DNA of 64,000 nucleotides from Nocardia vulneris (GTDB lineage: Bacteria; Actinomycetota; Actinomycetes; Mycobacteriales; Mycobacteriaceae): contig NZ_BDCI01000029.1 in assembly GCF_001613425.1 (NCBI RefSeq), forward strand, positions 1 through 64,000, written 5' to 3'. The notes beneath the pieces are model-generated. The model was given only the letters and a program-made list of their open reading frames with translations, had not been told where the DNA came from and did not search any database. Made by a program: the position numbers and the translations under genes. Below are positions 33,698-42,120 of the stretch, piece by piece. Within the stretch, counting starts at the first letter, position 1; every line of letters begins with the position of its first letter.

Positions 33698-34828
33698 GTG
33701 ACCTCCGTTGTGACCGCAGCCACACAAGCCGAACTTGTCGCACTGCTGACCGACGAACGGCTGGCTCCTTATCTACGAGAGAGCAAAGACGACGTTGACC
33801 TCGCACTCCAGCTCTATACCTGGAATGCAGCGATCACCGCTGCGAGCATGGAGGTCCTCGCCTATGTCGAAGTCATCCTTCGCAATGCGGTCGACCGAGA
33901 GCTGGCAAAGTTCGCTGACGAAGATCGACGGAAGCTGCCATGGTTCACGCTTCCATCCATCACGGGTGGCTCCCACGAGGCGATCACGAGAGACATCGAA
34001 GTCACCCGCTCACGGCTGCGCGGGGTCAGCTCGACTCGAGACTCTCGCGACCAGATCATCGCAGGCGTATCCTTCGGATTCTGGACGGGACTCTTCGGCT
34101 CTAAACACGAAGACCTTTGGCGCGCCGCACTCAGTAGCGCCTTCCCCGGCACACCCAATGGTCGACGTAAGAACGTGACTGCGAAGCTAGAGCGCCTTCG
34201 CCCGTTCCGAAATCGACTTGCCCACCATGATTCCCTACTGGCACAGGATGTTCTGTTCCAGCTCAACGAGATGCTTACCCTCGTCGAATGGATCAGCCCG
34301 ACCGCTCGGACCTGGCTGGAGACACACGAACGCGTCACTACCCTGTACCGCAGTCGGCCGGTTACACCGATCGACACCCTCGTCGTCCCCGCCAACGACG
34401 CTTGGGGCCTCTACCAAGCAACAAGCGTCTACATTTGCCCGCCAGGCCGAAACTTCCGTCCCAGCAAGTACATAGCCTTCTACGCAGACAAAGAGATCAA
34501 GCCAGTGGTTGCGCGGATCCTGTATCACCGAGACAACGTCGAATGGAGTGCGGCCGAAGCGACGCGTTTGACCGGCTTGGCTGGCGACTCCTACAAGAAC
34601 GATCGCAAGATCGGCGCCGCGATCACTGTGAGCCAAGGCAATTCAGCCTGGCCAGAAGGTCGGTATCAAATCTTTCTGCTCAGTTCACCTGAGCACCCTG
34701 AAACGATCACGCTAAACAGCGCCATACCCCACAGCCAAACCGGTCGGGGATCGGCGTTCGTGCAGCGTCACCGCTATCTTTCGCATCACGCGCTCCGGTC
34801 GGCGAAGGACACCTCAGATCTGAAGTGA
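33698..34828 (+). CDS. Abi-like (AbiD/AbiF-type) HEPN protein, candidate phage-defence gene
   Basis: 376-residue protein. The N-terminal half is an Abi_2-like HEPN domain: LQLYTWNAAITAASMEVLAYVEVILRNAVDREL, FGFWTGLFGSKHEDLWR and LRPFRNRLAHHDSLL, where RNRLAH (about residue 170) is the R-x4-H catalytic motif of HEPN ribonucleases. The C-terminal half (about residues 210-376) resembles nothing I recognise. Codon use is clearly lower in GC than flanking genes, pointing to horizontal transfer. By family analogy it would act by abortive infection. No partner gene is visible, so it is probably a single-gene system. Confidence 0.8.
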   Translation: MTSVVTAATQAELVALLTDERLAPYLRESKDDVDLALQLYTWNAAITAASMEVLAYVEVILRNAVDRELAKFADEDRRKLPWFTLPSITGGSHEAITRDIEVTRSRLRGVSSTRDSRDQIIAGVSFGFWTGLFGSKHEDLWRAALSSAFPGTPNGRRKNVTAKLERLRPFRNRLAHHDSLLAQDVLFQLNEMLTLVEWISPTARTWLETHERVTTLYRSRPVTPIDTLVVPANDAWGLYQATSVYICPPGRNFRPSKYIAFYADKEIKPVVARILYHRDNVEWSAAEATRLTGLAGDSYKNDRKIGAAITVSQGNSAWPEGRYQIFLLSSPEHPETITLNSAIPHSQTGRGSAFVQRHRYLSHHALRSAKDTSDLK

Positions 34829-34960
34829 TCTCAGACAAGCGCACGGCCTGTGACCGACAACTCGAGATACGCGCCGCAGCCATGCCGACTTCACCCCAGC
34901 CGCAATCGGTTTCAGCGTCGCCCGAAACGATCGTCGTCAAGGCAAAGTCGGCATCGGTCA

Positions 34961-35185
34961 CTAGCGGTAGGTGACTACGGCCTTCTTCTTGTCCCCCTGG
35001 TCCGGGTAGCAGATGGCGCTGGTCGCGCCGGCGCGGCGCGCGTCGTCGGTGAGCTTGCGGCATTCACTCGACGTCAGACCCGGGTAGGTCTGGCTTTGCG
35101 GCGCGGCCTGTGCCGGACCGGCTCCGAGCGCGATGCCCGTGGCCGCCAGCACGGCGAAACCCATTGCGACAGAGATGTTCCTCAT
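34961..35185 (-). CDS. Small secreted protein
   Basis: 74-residue exported protein: signal peptide MRNISVAMGFAVLAATGIAL with likely AQA-A cleavage, leaving about 45 mature residues with two Cys (SSECRKLTD, SAICYPD) that may form a disulfide. GGGAGGG six bases before the ATG at 35185 fixes the start. Similar short secreted proteins are common in Nocardia; function unknown. The 132 bases between this gene and the Abi-like gene hold nothing recognisable. Confidence 0.72.
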   Translation of the reverse strand: MRNISVAMGFAVLAATGIALGAGPAQAAPQSQTYPGLTSSECRKLTDDARRAGATSAICYPDQGDKKKAVVTYR

Positions 35186-35329
35186 GATTCCCTCCCATTT
35201 CCCAAACGTGCGTACCCCCGCGTGGACGGGGCGGCGAATCACTTTCAAGATCATCGCCGACGCCGGTTCAGTGTATCGAGAGGCACCGACAAGTTTTGCG
35301 GCGCAAGCCTTTCGACGGCAGCAGCCGAC

Positions 35330-35713
35330 TCAGCGGGCTACCGGGCGCGCCTCGACGTAGTACTCGGCCGACAGCACCCGCAGCCAAGGCCGCACTACGA
35401 CGGGCGCCCACCCGGCGCTGGGATCGCGGTGCACCACCGGGTCGGCCAGGTCGAGCACCTGTCCGCGCGTCTCGACGCTGAACTCGCCTGCGGCACAGAT
35501 GTTCTTGGCCCAGTCGACCTCGCGCCCATAGGTCATGGCGATGCGGTACACGCCGTCGGAACGGAAGATCGAGATCGGGGTGCGGTAGAGCCGCCCGGAC
35601 TTTCGCCCCCGGTGCTGCAGGATGGCGAACCCGGGCGCTCGGCCCGCGAACAGCCCGGCGACGCGATTGGTGACGGATCGGTTGAATTTCGCCAGCGTGC
35701 GGGGAAGCACCAT
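35330..35713 (-). CDS. Nitroreductase/deazaflavin-dependent oxidoreductase family protein (Ddn-like)
   Basis: 127-residue protein of the split beta-barrel Ddn family, which uses F420 (or binds other cofactors) and includes the mycobacterial nitroreductase Ddn. Recognisable are the LQHRGRKSGRLYRTPISIF segment, the YRIAMTYGREVDWAKNICAAG loop and the DLADPVVHRDP stretch. Reaction unknown; quinone or redox protection is typical of the family. Divergent from the Nudix gene at 35766. Confidence 0.85.
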   Translation of the reverse strand: MVLPRTLAKFNRSVTNRVAGLFAGRAPGFAILQHRGRKSGRLYRTPISIFRSDGVYRIAMTYGREVDWAKNICAAGEFSVETRGQVLDLADPVVHRDPSAGWAPVVVRPWLRVLSAEYYVEARPVAR

Positions 35714-35765
35714 GTGCGCGATCCTCTCTGCGGATAGCCTGCCGCGCTCACGTTACCCTCGAGCG

Positions 35766-36302
35766 GTGGCAGCCGAACGGGTCCAGCAGAAGTCCGAGAT
35801 GATCGCCGTCTACGACGCGGCGGGCCATCCGGTCGGCGCCGCCGACCGGGCCGAGGTATACCGGGACGGACTCTGGCACGCCAGCGCGGGTGTACTGGTC
35901 CGCTCCGGCGACGGCACCCGGATCTACGTGCATCGGCGCACCGACACCAAGATGGTCTTCGCGAGCATGCACGACTGCCTCGCGGGCGGTGTGGTGGGAC
36001 CGGCGGAGACACCGCGCGAAACGGCCATGCGCGAACTCGCCGAAGAACTCGGCATCACGGATGTGGCGTTGCCCGCCGAGCCGACGGGCACGGTGTCGTG
36101 GGACGGCGAATGGCAGGGACGCCCGATGCGCTGTCACCTGTTCGCCTACGAGATCCGCTCCGACGGACCGATCCGGCACCAGCCGGAGGAGATCGCCGAC
36201 GGGTGGTGGTGGACCGATGCGCAACTGCGCGCCCACCTTGCCGATCCGAACTGGCCCTTCGTGCCGGACACCCGGATCCTCGTCGACGACCTGCTCACCT
36301 GA
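35766..36302 (+). CDS. Nudix hydrolase (isopentenyl-diphosphate isomerase-like)
   Basis: 178-residue Nudix protein. The box begins GVVGPAE and ends RELAEELGI, around residues 82-104. EMIAVYDAAGHPVGAADRAEVYRDGLWHASAGVLV is the start typical of the IDI-like/YfcD branch. The GTG at 35766 is chosen; the internal ATG at 35799 would remove only a disordered lead. Substrate unknown. Confidence 0.86.
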   Translation: MAAERVQQKSEMIAVYDAAGHPVGAADRAEVYRDGLWHASAGVLVRSGDGTRIYVHRRTDTKMVFASMHDCLAGGVVGPAETPRETAMRELAEELGITDVALPAEPTGTVSWDGEWQGRPMRCHLFAYEIRSDGPIRHQPEEIADGWWWTDAQLRAHLADPNWPFVPDTRILVDDLLT

Positions 36303-36337
36303 GCGCGCGATCGCGCACCCCTACTCCGACTGTGCGA

Positions 36338-36409
36338 TCAGGCCGCGCTGCCGCTGCCGAGCGACAGGATGTTGGTGAAGATGTTGGCGACGACCTCGAG
36401 CAATTCCAT
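36338..36409 (-). CDS. Putative 23-residue peptide
   Basis: Short frame encoding MELLEVVANIF and then TNILSLGSGSAA, preceded by CGGAGAATC with good spacing to the ATG. The first 17 residues form an amphipathic or hydrophobic helix and the tail is Gly/Ser. It lies 68 bases downstream of the AIM24 gene on the same strand. Short amphipathic peptides in mycolata include porin subunits (PorA/PorH type) and leader peptides, but no homology is claimed. May be chance. Confidence 0.35.
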   Translation of the reverse strand: MELLEVVANIFTNILSLGSGSAA

Positions 36410-36477
36410 GATTCTCCGAACGTTGGCGCTGTCATTTGGGGCACCGGAGCATCGACGACCGCGATGTCGCCGCCCGG

Positions 36478-37158
36478 TTATCCGGAGGAGGCTACCGAAC
36501 TGGCCCACGCCGCGAAAGCGCCGGGGTTGCGGGTCTGCAGCAGCACCCGGCCCGGGCCGACGAAGTCGAACACGAAGCCCTCGCCGGACTTCATCGACTG
36601 GATCGACCGCCCCACCACCGCGCGCCGGATGGTGAAGTTCATCGACAGGTCGTAGGCCACCACGTGCCCGGTGTCGATGGTGATCGGCTCGCCCGGTTGC
36701 AGATCGATGACATCGATCGCACCGAACACGCCCACCACGATCTCACCGTCGCCGTGCGCACGCAGACCGAAGCCGCCCTCGCCGCCGAACAGGTTCGCGA
36801 AACCACCCCACTTGCTTTCCACCTGCACGCCATGGGAATTCGCGATCCAGCCGCCGCGGCTGATGAAGAACGGCCGGTCCTGGGTGATCTGCAAGTTCAG
36901 CATGTCGCCGGGCAGCGCGGGCGCGACGTCCACCCAGCCGCCCTGCTGCGGCGCGGTGAACGTGGAGACGAAGAACGATTCACCCGCCAGCACCGACCGC
37001 TTCAGCCCGGCCAAGATGCCGCCTTCGGCCTTGGCCTGCAACGTGACTCCCGCCGAGTGGGCGACCATGGCGCCGCTCTCGACCCGCATCGGCTCGCCAC
37101 CCGCGAGGAAGCACCGCGCGATGGTCGAGGCCGGGTTGTGGCGCAACTGTACCTTCAT
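36478..37158 (-). CDS. AIM24/TIGR00266 family protein
   Basis: 226-residue all-beta protein of the AIM24 family (double-psi-like beta repeats; function in bacteria unknown). Typical are VESGAMVAHSAGVTL, GESFFVSTFTAPQQGGWVDVAPALPGD, RGGWIANSHGVQVESKWG and GEGFVFDFVGPGRVLLQTRN. The ATG at 37158 is the natural start (MKVQLRHNPASTIARCFL). No signal peptide. Confidence 0.85.
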   Translation of the reverse strand: MKVQLRHNPASTIARCFLAGGEPMRVESGAMVAHSAGVTLQAKAEGGILAGLKRSVLAGESFFVSTFTAPQQGGWVDVAPALPGDMLNLQITQDRPFFISRGGWIANSHGVQVESKWGGFANLFGGEGGFGLRAHGDGEIVVGVFGAIDVIDLQPGEPITIDTGHVVAYDLSMNFTIRRAVVGRSIQSMKSGEGFVFDFVGPGRVLLQTRNPGAFAAWASSVASSG

Positions 37159-37256
37159 GAATGGCGACCCTACCGCCTGATTCGCCCCGGTAGGGACCCG
37201 GAATTCAGTGGGTCCCAGGGGGATGGCAGGAGGCGGAGCCGACGGGGCGGGTGCAA

Positions 37257-37625
37257 TCAGCCCAGTGCGCGCAACGTGTCCTCGTCGCGGGCCACGACCG
37301 CGCCGCCGTCGGCGGTCAGCACGATGGGTCGCTGGATCAGTTTCGGGTGCTCGGCCAGCGCCGCGATCCAGCGGTCCCGGTCGGCGGCGGTGCGGCCCCA
37401 CTGTGCCATGCCGAGGTCCTTGGCCACCTGCTCGCCGGTGCGGGTGATGTCCCACGGTTCGGCGCCGAGCCGCGCCAGCACCGCGCGCAGTTCCTCGGCG
37501 GTGGGCGGCTCGTCGAGGTAGCGCCGCACCTTGTACTCGATGCCCGCCTCGTCCAGGTGCGTGGTGGCATTGCGGCTCTTGGTGCACCGCGGGTTGTGCC
37601 AGATCTCGGTCTGTCCAGAAGTCAT
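37257..37625 (-). CDS. ArsC/Spx-family arsenate reductase-like protein
   Basis: 122-residue thioredoxin-fold protein of the glutaredoxin-coupled ArsC family. It has the single active-site Cys in EIWHNPRCTKSRNA (residue 14), the YLDEPPTAEELRAVLARLG helix and the C-terminal IQRPIVLTADGGAVVAR with the conserved cis-Pro region. No arsB, acr3 or arsR lies nearby, so an arsenic role is not supported by context; a general thiol-reductase role is possible. Confidence 0.85.
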   Translation of the reverse strand: MTSGQTEIWHNPRCTKSRNATTHLDEAGIEYKVRRYLDEPPTAEELRAVLARLGAEPWDITRTGEQVAKDLGMAQWGRTAADRDRWIAALAEHPKLIQRPIVLTADGGAVVARDEDTLRALG

Positions 37626-37707
37626 ACCGGCAGGCTACCCAGCACGCGTCGAGGACAGTGCGCGGCGACACCGTTTGAGCGCCGCGTCGCTGGATACACT
37701 CGCCTCG

Positions 37708-39183
37708 ATGCCGCACAGACGTAATTCGATCAACGCACTGGACCGCAGGCTCGTCGAGCACGCCGCCCAGATTCCGCCGAGCCCGGCTGATGATCTGCTG
37801 CGCGATCTCAGCCTGAGCGCCAACCACAGCAAGCTCTGGATGGCCGTCGCCGCAGGGCTTTTCGTCGCGGGCGGGCGCGCGCAGCGGCGCGGCGCGGTGC
37901 GCGGGCTGGTCGCGGTCGGTCTGGCCAGCGCACTGGCCAACGGGGTCGCCAAACCGCTGTTCCCGCGCCGGCGGCCGCCGGTCGACGCGGTGCCCGAGTT
38001 GCGCCGTTTGATCAAGCCGCCGCGGTCCTCGTCTTTTCCATCGGGTCACTCCGCGTCCGCGGCGGCCTTCACCACCGCGGTCGCGCTGGAGTCGCCCGCG
38101 ACCGCCGCGGTGCTCGCGCCGGTCGCCGCGGCGGTGGCCTACTCGCGCGTGCACATCGGCGTGCACTGGCCCTCCGACGTGGTGGTCGGGGCGGCGCTCG
38201 GGTCCGGCGTCGCGCTGGCCACCCGCCGCTGGTGGGCGGTGCGCGCGGACGAACCGGCCTCGCTGGGCCCTGCGAAGCGGCTCGAGCCGCTGCCCGCCGG
38301 GCGGGGGCTGCTGCTGGTGGTGAACCCGGCCTCGGGCAGCGGCACCGGCACCGAATCGCTGGATCAGCTGCGCGAACGCCTGCCCGAGGCGCAGGTGCTC
38401 GAGGTCGGCGACGGCGATCTGGACGCGGCGATCGAGGACCGGGTACGGCGGCACGGCGTCACCGCACTCGGCGTGCTCGGTGGTGACGGCACCGTCTCGG
38501 CGCTCGCGGAAACCGCTGTGCAGCACGGTCTTCCACTGGCCGTGTTCGCGGGCGGCACACTCAACCACTTCGCCCGCGACATCGGCGTGGAGGATCCGGA
38601 GACCACGTTCACCGCGCTCGACTCCGGCCAGGTCGTGCTCGTCGATACCGCGCGCGTCCAGCTCGACGACGAGCAGGACCGGATGTTCGTCAACACCGCC
38701 AGCCTCGGCGGCTACCCGGACTTCGTGCGCCTGCGGGAACGGTGGGAACGCCGGATCGGCAAGTGGCCCGCGGCCGGTTTCGCGATGCTGCGGGTGCTGT
38801 TCCGCGCCGCACCGCTGCACGCCGAGATCGACGGCACGCGCAGCGCGCTGTGGATGCTGTTCGTCGGCAACGGCGCCTACCATCCGGCGGATCAGATCCC
38901 GATGTCACGGCCGCGGCTGCACGACGGCACCATGGACATCCGGTATCTGCGTGCGGACCTTCGCTTTTCGCGCGCCCGCCTGATCTGGGCCACGTTCACC
39001 GGCACGCTGGACCGCTCGACCACCTACGTGCACCGCCGCGTCGCGCGGCTGGACGTGCAGGTCGAAGGCGCGCCGGTCTCGCTGGCCACCGACGGCGAAG
39101 TGAACCATCGGGCACAGCATTTGGCCTTCGCCAGCCGTCCCGCCGCACTGGCGGTATTCCGGGAGCCGGACGAGCAGCGCTGA
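37708..39183 (+). CDS. PAP2 phosphatase - diacylglycerol kinase fusion protein
   Basis: 491-residue two-domain enzyme. Residues about 1-185 form a PAP2 membrane phosphatase (KPLFPRRRPP, SSFPSGHSASAAAF, SRVHIGVHWPSDVVVG; the three phosphatase motifs). From about residue 198 comes a soluble lipid-kinase domain (LLVVNPASGSGT, GVLGGDGTVSALAE, FAGGTLNHFARDIG, ATDGEVNHRA). It may interconvert phosphatidate and diacylglycerol or act on a related prenyl or glycerolipid. Such fusions are known in actinobacteria. The ATG at 37708 is the first start before the PAP2 domain. Confidence 0.9.
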   Translation: MPHRRNSINALDRRLVEHAAQIPPSPADDLLRDLSLSANHSKLWMAVAAGLFVAGGRAQRRGAVRGLVAVGLASALANGVAKPLFPRRRPPVDAVPELRRLIKPPRSSSFPSGHSASAAAFTTAVALESPATAAVLAPVAAAVAYSRVHIGVHWPSDVVVGAALGSGVALATRRWWAVRADEPASLGPAKRLEPLPAGRGLLLVVNPASGSGTGTESLDQLRERLPEAQVLEVGDGDLDAAIEDRVRRHGVTALGVLGGDGTVSALAETAVQHGLPLAVFAGGTLNHFARDIGVEDPETTFTALDSGQVVLVDTARVQLDDEQDRMFVNTASLGGYPDFVRLRERWERRIGKWPAAGFAMLRVLFRAAPLHAEIDGTRSALWMLFVGNGAYHPADQIPMSRPRLHDGTMDIRYLRADLRFSRARLIWATFTGTLDRSTTYVHRRVARLDVQVEGAPVSLATDGEVNHRAQHLAFASRPAALAVFREPDEQR

Positions 39184-39192
39184 TCCCGTCCG

Positions 39193-40728
39193 CTACAGGT
39201 GCATCAGCGTCGGCCACACCTGCGACCACGGATGGCGCAGCCCTGCGCACTTCCAGACGACGACGTTCTGGGTGTTGCCGGGGTAGCCGATCCGCGAGTC
39301 GACCTTGGCGACCGGCTCGACGTAATCGAAGTCCCAGCGCAGGAAGGCCTCGTTGAGCGCGACGGCGATCACCACCGTCGCGTCGTCCGGCGGCGTGCCG
39401 AAGTAGCCGTAGCCCCGGCTCGGACTGTAGACGGGCGGCAGTTCGTCTCGGGCGAACTGATCCAATGCGCTTGCCTGCCAATAGGTGTCGGTGACGATCA
39501 CCGCTCCCGCGCGCTCGTCGGGCGGTAGCGCTCGAAGCACCCCGGTGACGGCGTCGGTCAGCTCGGTCCAGCCGAACTCGCCGTAGACGCCGATGTTGAT
39601 CGTGGCCTCGGCGTCGTCGGCGGGCGGGCGGATCGTCGACGCGTCGCGCCACGGGGTCGACCACAGCACGAACATCGTCGCCGCGAGCGCGAGCGCCGCC
39701 CCCGCCACGAGCGCGGCCCGTCGCCCGGCCGGGCCGAGCCCCCGCACCAGCTCGGCCAACCCGACCGCGCCCGCGGCCAGCACCACGCCGTACATTCCGG
39801 CCACGTAGTAGATCCGGCCGCCGATCACCAAGAAGAGCACGACCAGCAGCACCAGGGTCCAGCCGAGAAATCGGTAGGGCCGCAGACCGGGATTGCGCAG
39901 CAGCGCCCACACGCCGTAGAGCAGCACCACCGCGCCCAGGTAGCCCGCGGTCAGCACGGCGAGCGGTACGAACATCAGCCGCCCGCCGAGGATCCCCTGC
40001 TCGCCGCTGATCACCCCGCCCATCGCGAGCTGCGGCCAATCGTGGTGGGACTGCCAGATCAGCGTCGGCACCGTCGCCAGCACCACGATCGCGCCGCCGA
40101 GCCACAGTAGCGGCCTGCGCACCAGCTCGCGCGGTCCGCAGATCAGCGAGGTCACCGCGACCGCGATCCAGAAGAACGGAATCAACCACTTCACCTGCAT
40201 ATCGACCGCGGTCACCAGGGCCGCGCACAGCAGCAGGCCGTCGCGCCGGGTGCGCACCCAGCGCACCACCAGCCAGGTGATGATCACCCACAGCGCCGTG
40301 TCCACGGCGTTGGTCGTGAGCATCTTGCCCTGCAGCAGCAGGAACGGCGAGGTCGCGTACGCGATCGCGGCACCGAGCTGCGCGCTGCGCCCGCCGCCGA
40401 ATTCGCGCGCGATCGCCGCGGTGAGCACGATCGCCAGCACGGTGAGCACGACGGCGGGCAACCGCAGTACGAAGAACGAACCCGGGGCGAGGGTATCCAT
40501 CGCCCGGGCCAGCAGCGGCAGCACCGGCCCCTGATCGGCATAGCCGAAGGAGAAGTGCCGCCCGGCCGCCAGGAAATACAGCTCGTCGCCGAAATAGTCG
40601 TAGCGGCTCGTGGCGAACAGCAGCACGGCCGTCGAGACCGCACCGAGGACGGTGAGCCATGCCGTCGCGAGCGGCGGGCGGTAGTCGGCGGCCGGTTCGA
40701 GCTCGGGCCGTGCTGCGGTATCAGTCAT
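39193..40728 (-). CDS. GT39 (PMT-type) membrane glycosyltransferase 1
   Basis: 511-residue polytopic glycosyltransferase using a polyprenyl-phosphate sugar donor outside the membrane. FGDELYFLAAGRHFSFGYADQGP (first loop with the catalytic acidic residues), AREFGGGRSAQ, ATSPFLLLQGKMLTTN, and a C-terminal extracytoplasmic domain with YWQASALDQFA and YSPSRGYGYFGTPP. The ATG at 40728 follows CAGGAGCC. It is clearly paralogous to the gene at 54235-55758. Acceptor unknown; mannosylation of cell-envelope molecules is the usual role. Confidence 0.85.
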   Translation of the reverse strand: MTDTAARPELEPAADYRPPLATAWLTVLGAVSTAVLLFATSRYDYFGDELYFLAAGRHFSFGYADQGPVLPLLARAMDTLAPGSFFVLRLPAVVLTVLAIVLTAAIAREFGGGRSAQLGAAIAYATSPFLLLQGKMLTTNAVDTALWVIITWLVVRWVRTRRDGLLLCAALVTAVDMQVKWLIPFFWIAVAVTSLICGPRELVRRPLLWLGGAIVVLATVPTLIWQSHHDWPQLAMGGVISGEQGILGGRLMFVPLAVLTAGYLGAVVLLYGVWALLRNPGLRPYRFLGWTLVLLVVLFLVIGGRIYYVAGMYGVVLAAGAVGLAELVRGLGPAGRRAALVAGAALALAATMFVLWSTPWRDASTIRPPADDAEATINIGVYGEFGWTELTDAVTGVLRALPPDERAGAVIVTDTYWQASALDQFARDELPPVYSPSRGYGYFGTPPDDATVVIAVALNEAFLRWDFDYVEPVAKVDSRIGYPGNTQNVVVWKCAGLRHPWSQVWPTLMHL

Positions 40729-40811
40729 GCCGGCTCCTGGAAGACTTCCGGGACGGGACTGCTCGAATCTAGCGGGAAACGGTCGCGCGGCGGGGACGCC
40801 GCGCGGACCGC

Positions 40812-42119
40812 TCACCGCACGTAGGCGTCGGCGACCTCCAGGACCTCGTCGACGATCTCCAGGCCGAGGCGCAGTTCGTCCGCCGAGGTGGTGAGCGGCG
40901 GTGCGATCTGAAAACGGTTGCCCGCGTTGAACGGCCACAGCCCCCGTGCCTTCGCGGCGGCGGTCACCTTCGCCATCGGTTCGGCGGCCGCCCCCGCGGC
41001 GGCGAACGGAACCAGCGGTTCCCGGGTCTGCGGGTCGCGGACCAGATCCAGCGCCCAGAAGAAGCCGAGCCCGCGTACCTCGCCGACGCTGGGATGCCGG
41101 GTAGCCAACTCGTGCAACCCTTTTCCGAGCACATCCGCGCCGACCGAGCGCACGTGCTCGAGGATGCCGTCGCGTTCGAAGACCCCGATCGAGGCCACCC
41201 CGGCCGCACACGCCAGCGGATGTCCCGCATAGGTGAGCCCGCCGGGATAGACGGTGTGGTCGTAGCGCTGCGCGATCCGCTCGGCGATGAGCACGCCGCC
41301 GAGCGGAACGTAGCCCGAGTTCACACCTTTGGCGAAGGTGATGAGGTCGGGCGCGACGTCGAAGGCGCGCACCGCGAACCACTCCCCGATCCGGCCGAAG
41401 CCGACCATCACCTCGTCGGCGATGTAGACGATGCCGAACTCGTCGCACAGCGCGCGCACACCCGCCAGGTAACCCGGCGGCGGGATCAGGACACCGTTGG
41501 TGCCGACCACCGTTTCCAGGATCAGGCCCGCGATGTTCTGCGGGCCTTCCAGCTCGATCACCTGCCGCAGGTGGTTCAGCGCGGCGGCCGTCTCCTCCTC
41601 GGGAGAGCTTGTGCCCCACGGGGATCGGTAGGGATAGGGCCCGAAGAACCGGACCACGTCGACGTTCGTCGGCTCCGCGCCCCAGCGCCGCGGCTCCCCG
41701 GTCAGGCCGATCGCGGTGCCGGTACCGCCGTGATAGGAGCGGTACGCGGACAACATCTTGGTGCGGCCGGTGAAACTGCGCGCCAGGCGCACCGCATGCT
41801 CGATGGCCTCCGCGCCGCCGGTGGTGAACAGGATGCGGTTCAGGTCGCCCGGCGCCCGCTCGACGATGAGCCGGGCCAGTTCGCTGCGCACCTCGTTGCC
41901 CATGGTCGGCGAGATGGTGGTGAGCACCTGCGCCTGCGCGACGATCGCCGCGACGATGTCCGGATGCTGGTGCCCGATATTGACATTGACCATCTGCGAG
42001 CAGAAGTCGAGGTAGCGGTTGCCCTGGTCGTCCCAGAAATACGCGCCGGAGGCACCCGTGATCGGCACCGGATTCAGCTCGGCCTGCGCACTCCACGGAT
42101 AGAAGACGTGATCTACCAA
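40812..42119 (-). CDS. Class III PLP-dependent aminotransferase (beta-alanine/omega-amino acid type)
   Basis: 435-residue aminotransferase. Motifs: FSQMVNVNIGH-like cofactor region (CSQMVNVNIGHQHPD), TTGGAEAIEHAVRLAR, YHGGTGTA, ADEVMVGFGRIGEWFA with the pyridine-binding Asp, and the PLP lysine in TFAKGVNSGYVPLGG. The TTG start is supported by GAAGGAGG nine bases upstream, located inside the end of the preceding gene. As last gene of the pyrimidine/hydantoin operon it most likely transaminates beta-alanine or 3-aminoisobutyrate to the semialdehyde. Confidence 0.88.
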   Translation of the reverse strand: MVDHVFYPWSAQAELNPVPITGASGAYFWDDQGNRYLDFCSQMVNVNIGHQHPDIVAAIVAQAQVLTTISPTMGNEVRSELARLIVERAPGDLNRILFTTGGAEAIEHAVRLARSFTGRTKMLSAYRSYHGGTGTAIGLTGEPRRWGAEPTNVDVVRFFGPYPYRSPWGTSSPEEETAAALNHLRQVIELEGPQNIAGLILETVVGTNGVLIPPPGYLAGVRALCDEFGIVYIADEVMVGFGRIGEWFAVRAFDVAPDLITFAKGVNSGYVPLGGVLIAERIAQRYDHTVYPGGLTYAGHPLACAAGVASIGVFERDGILEHVRSVGADVLGKGLHELATRHPSVGEVRGLGFFWALDLVRDPQTREPLVPFAAAGAAAEPMAKVTAAAKARGLWPFNAGNRFQIAPPLTTSADELRLGLEIVDEVLEVADAYVR

Positions 42120-42120
42120 G

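Noticed and set aside
37257..37625. Arsenic-resistance operon.
   Set aside because: Only one ArsC/Spx-like gene is present, without arsR, an arsenite pump or arsenic-linked neighbours.
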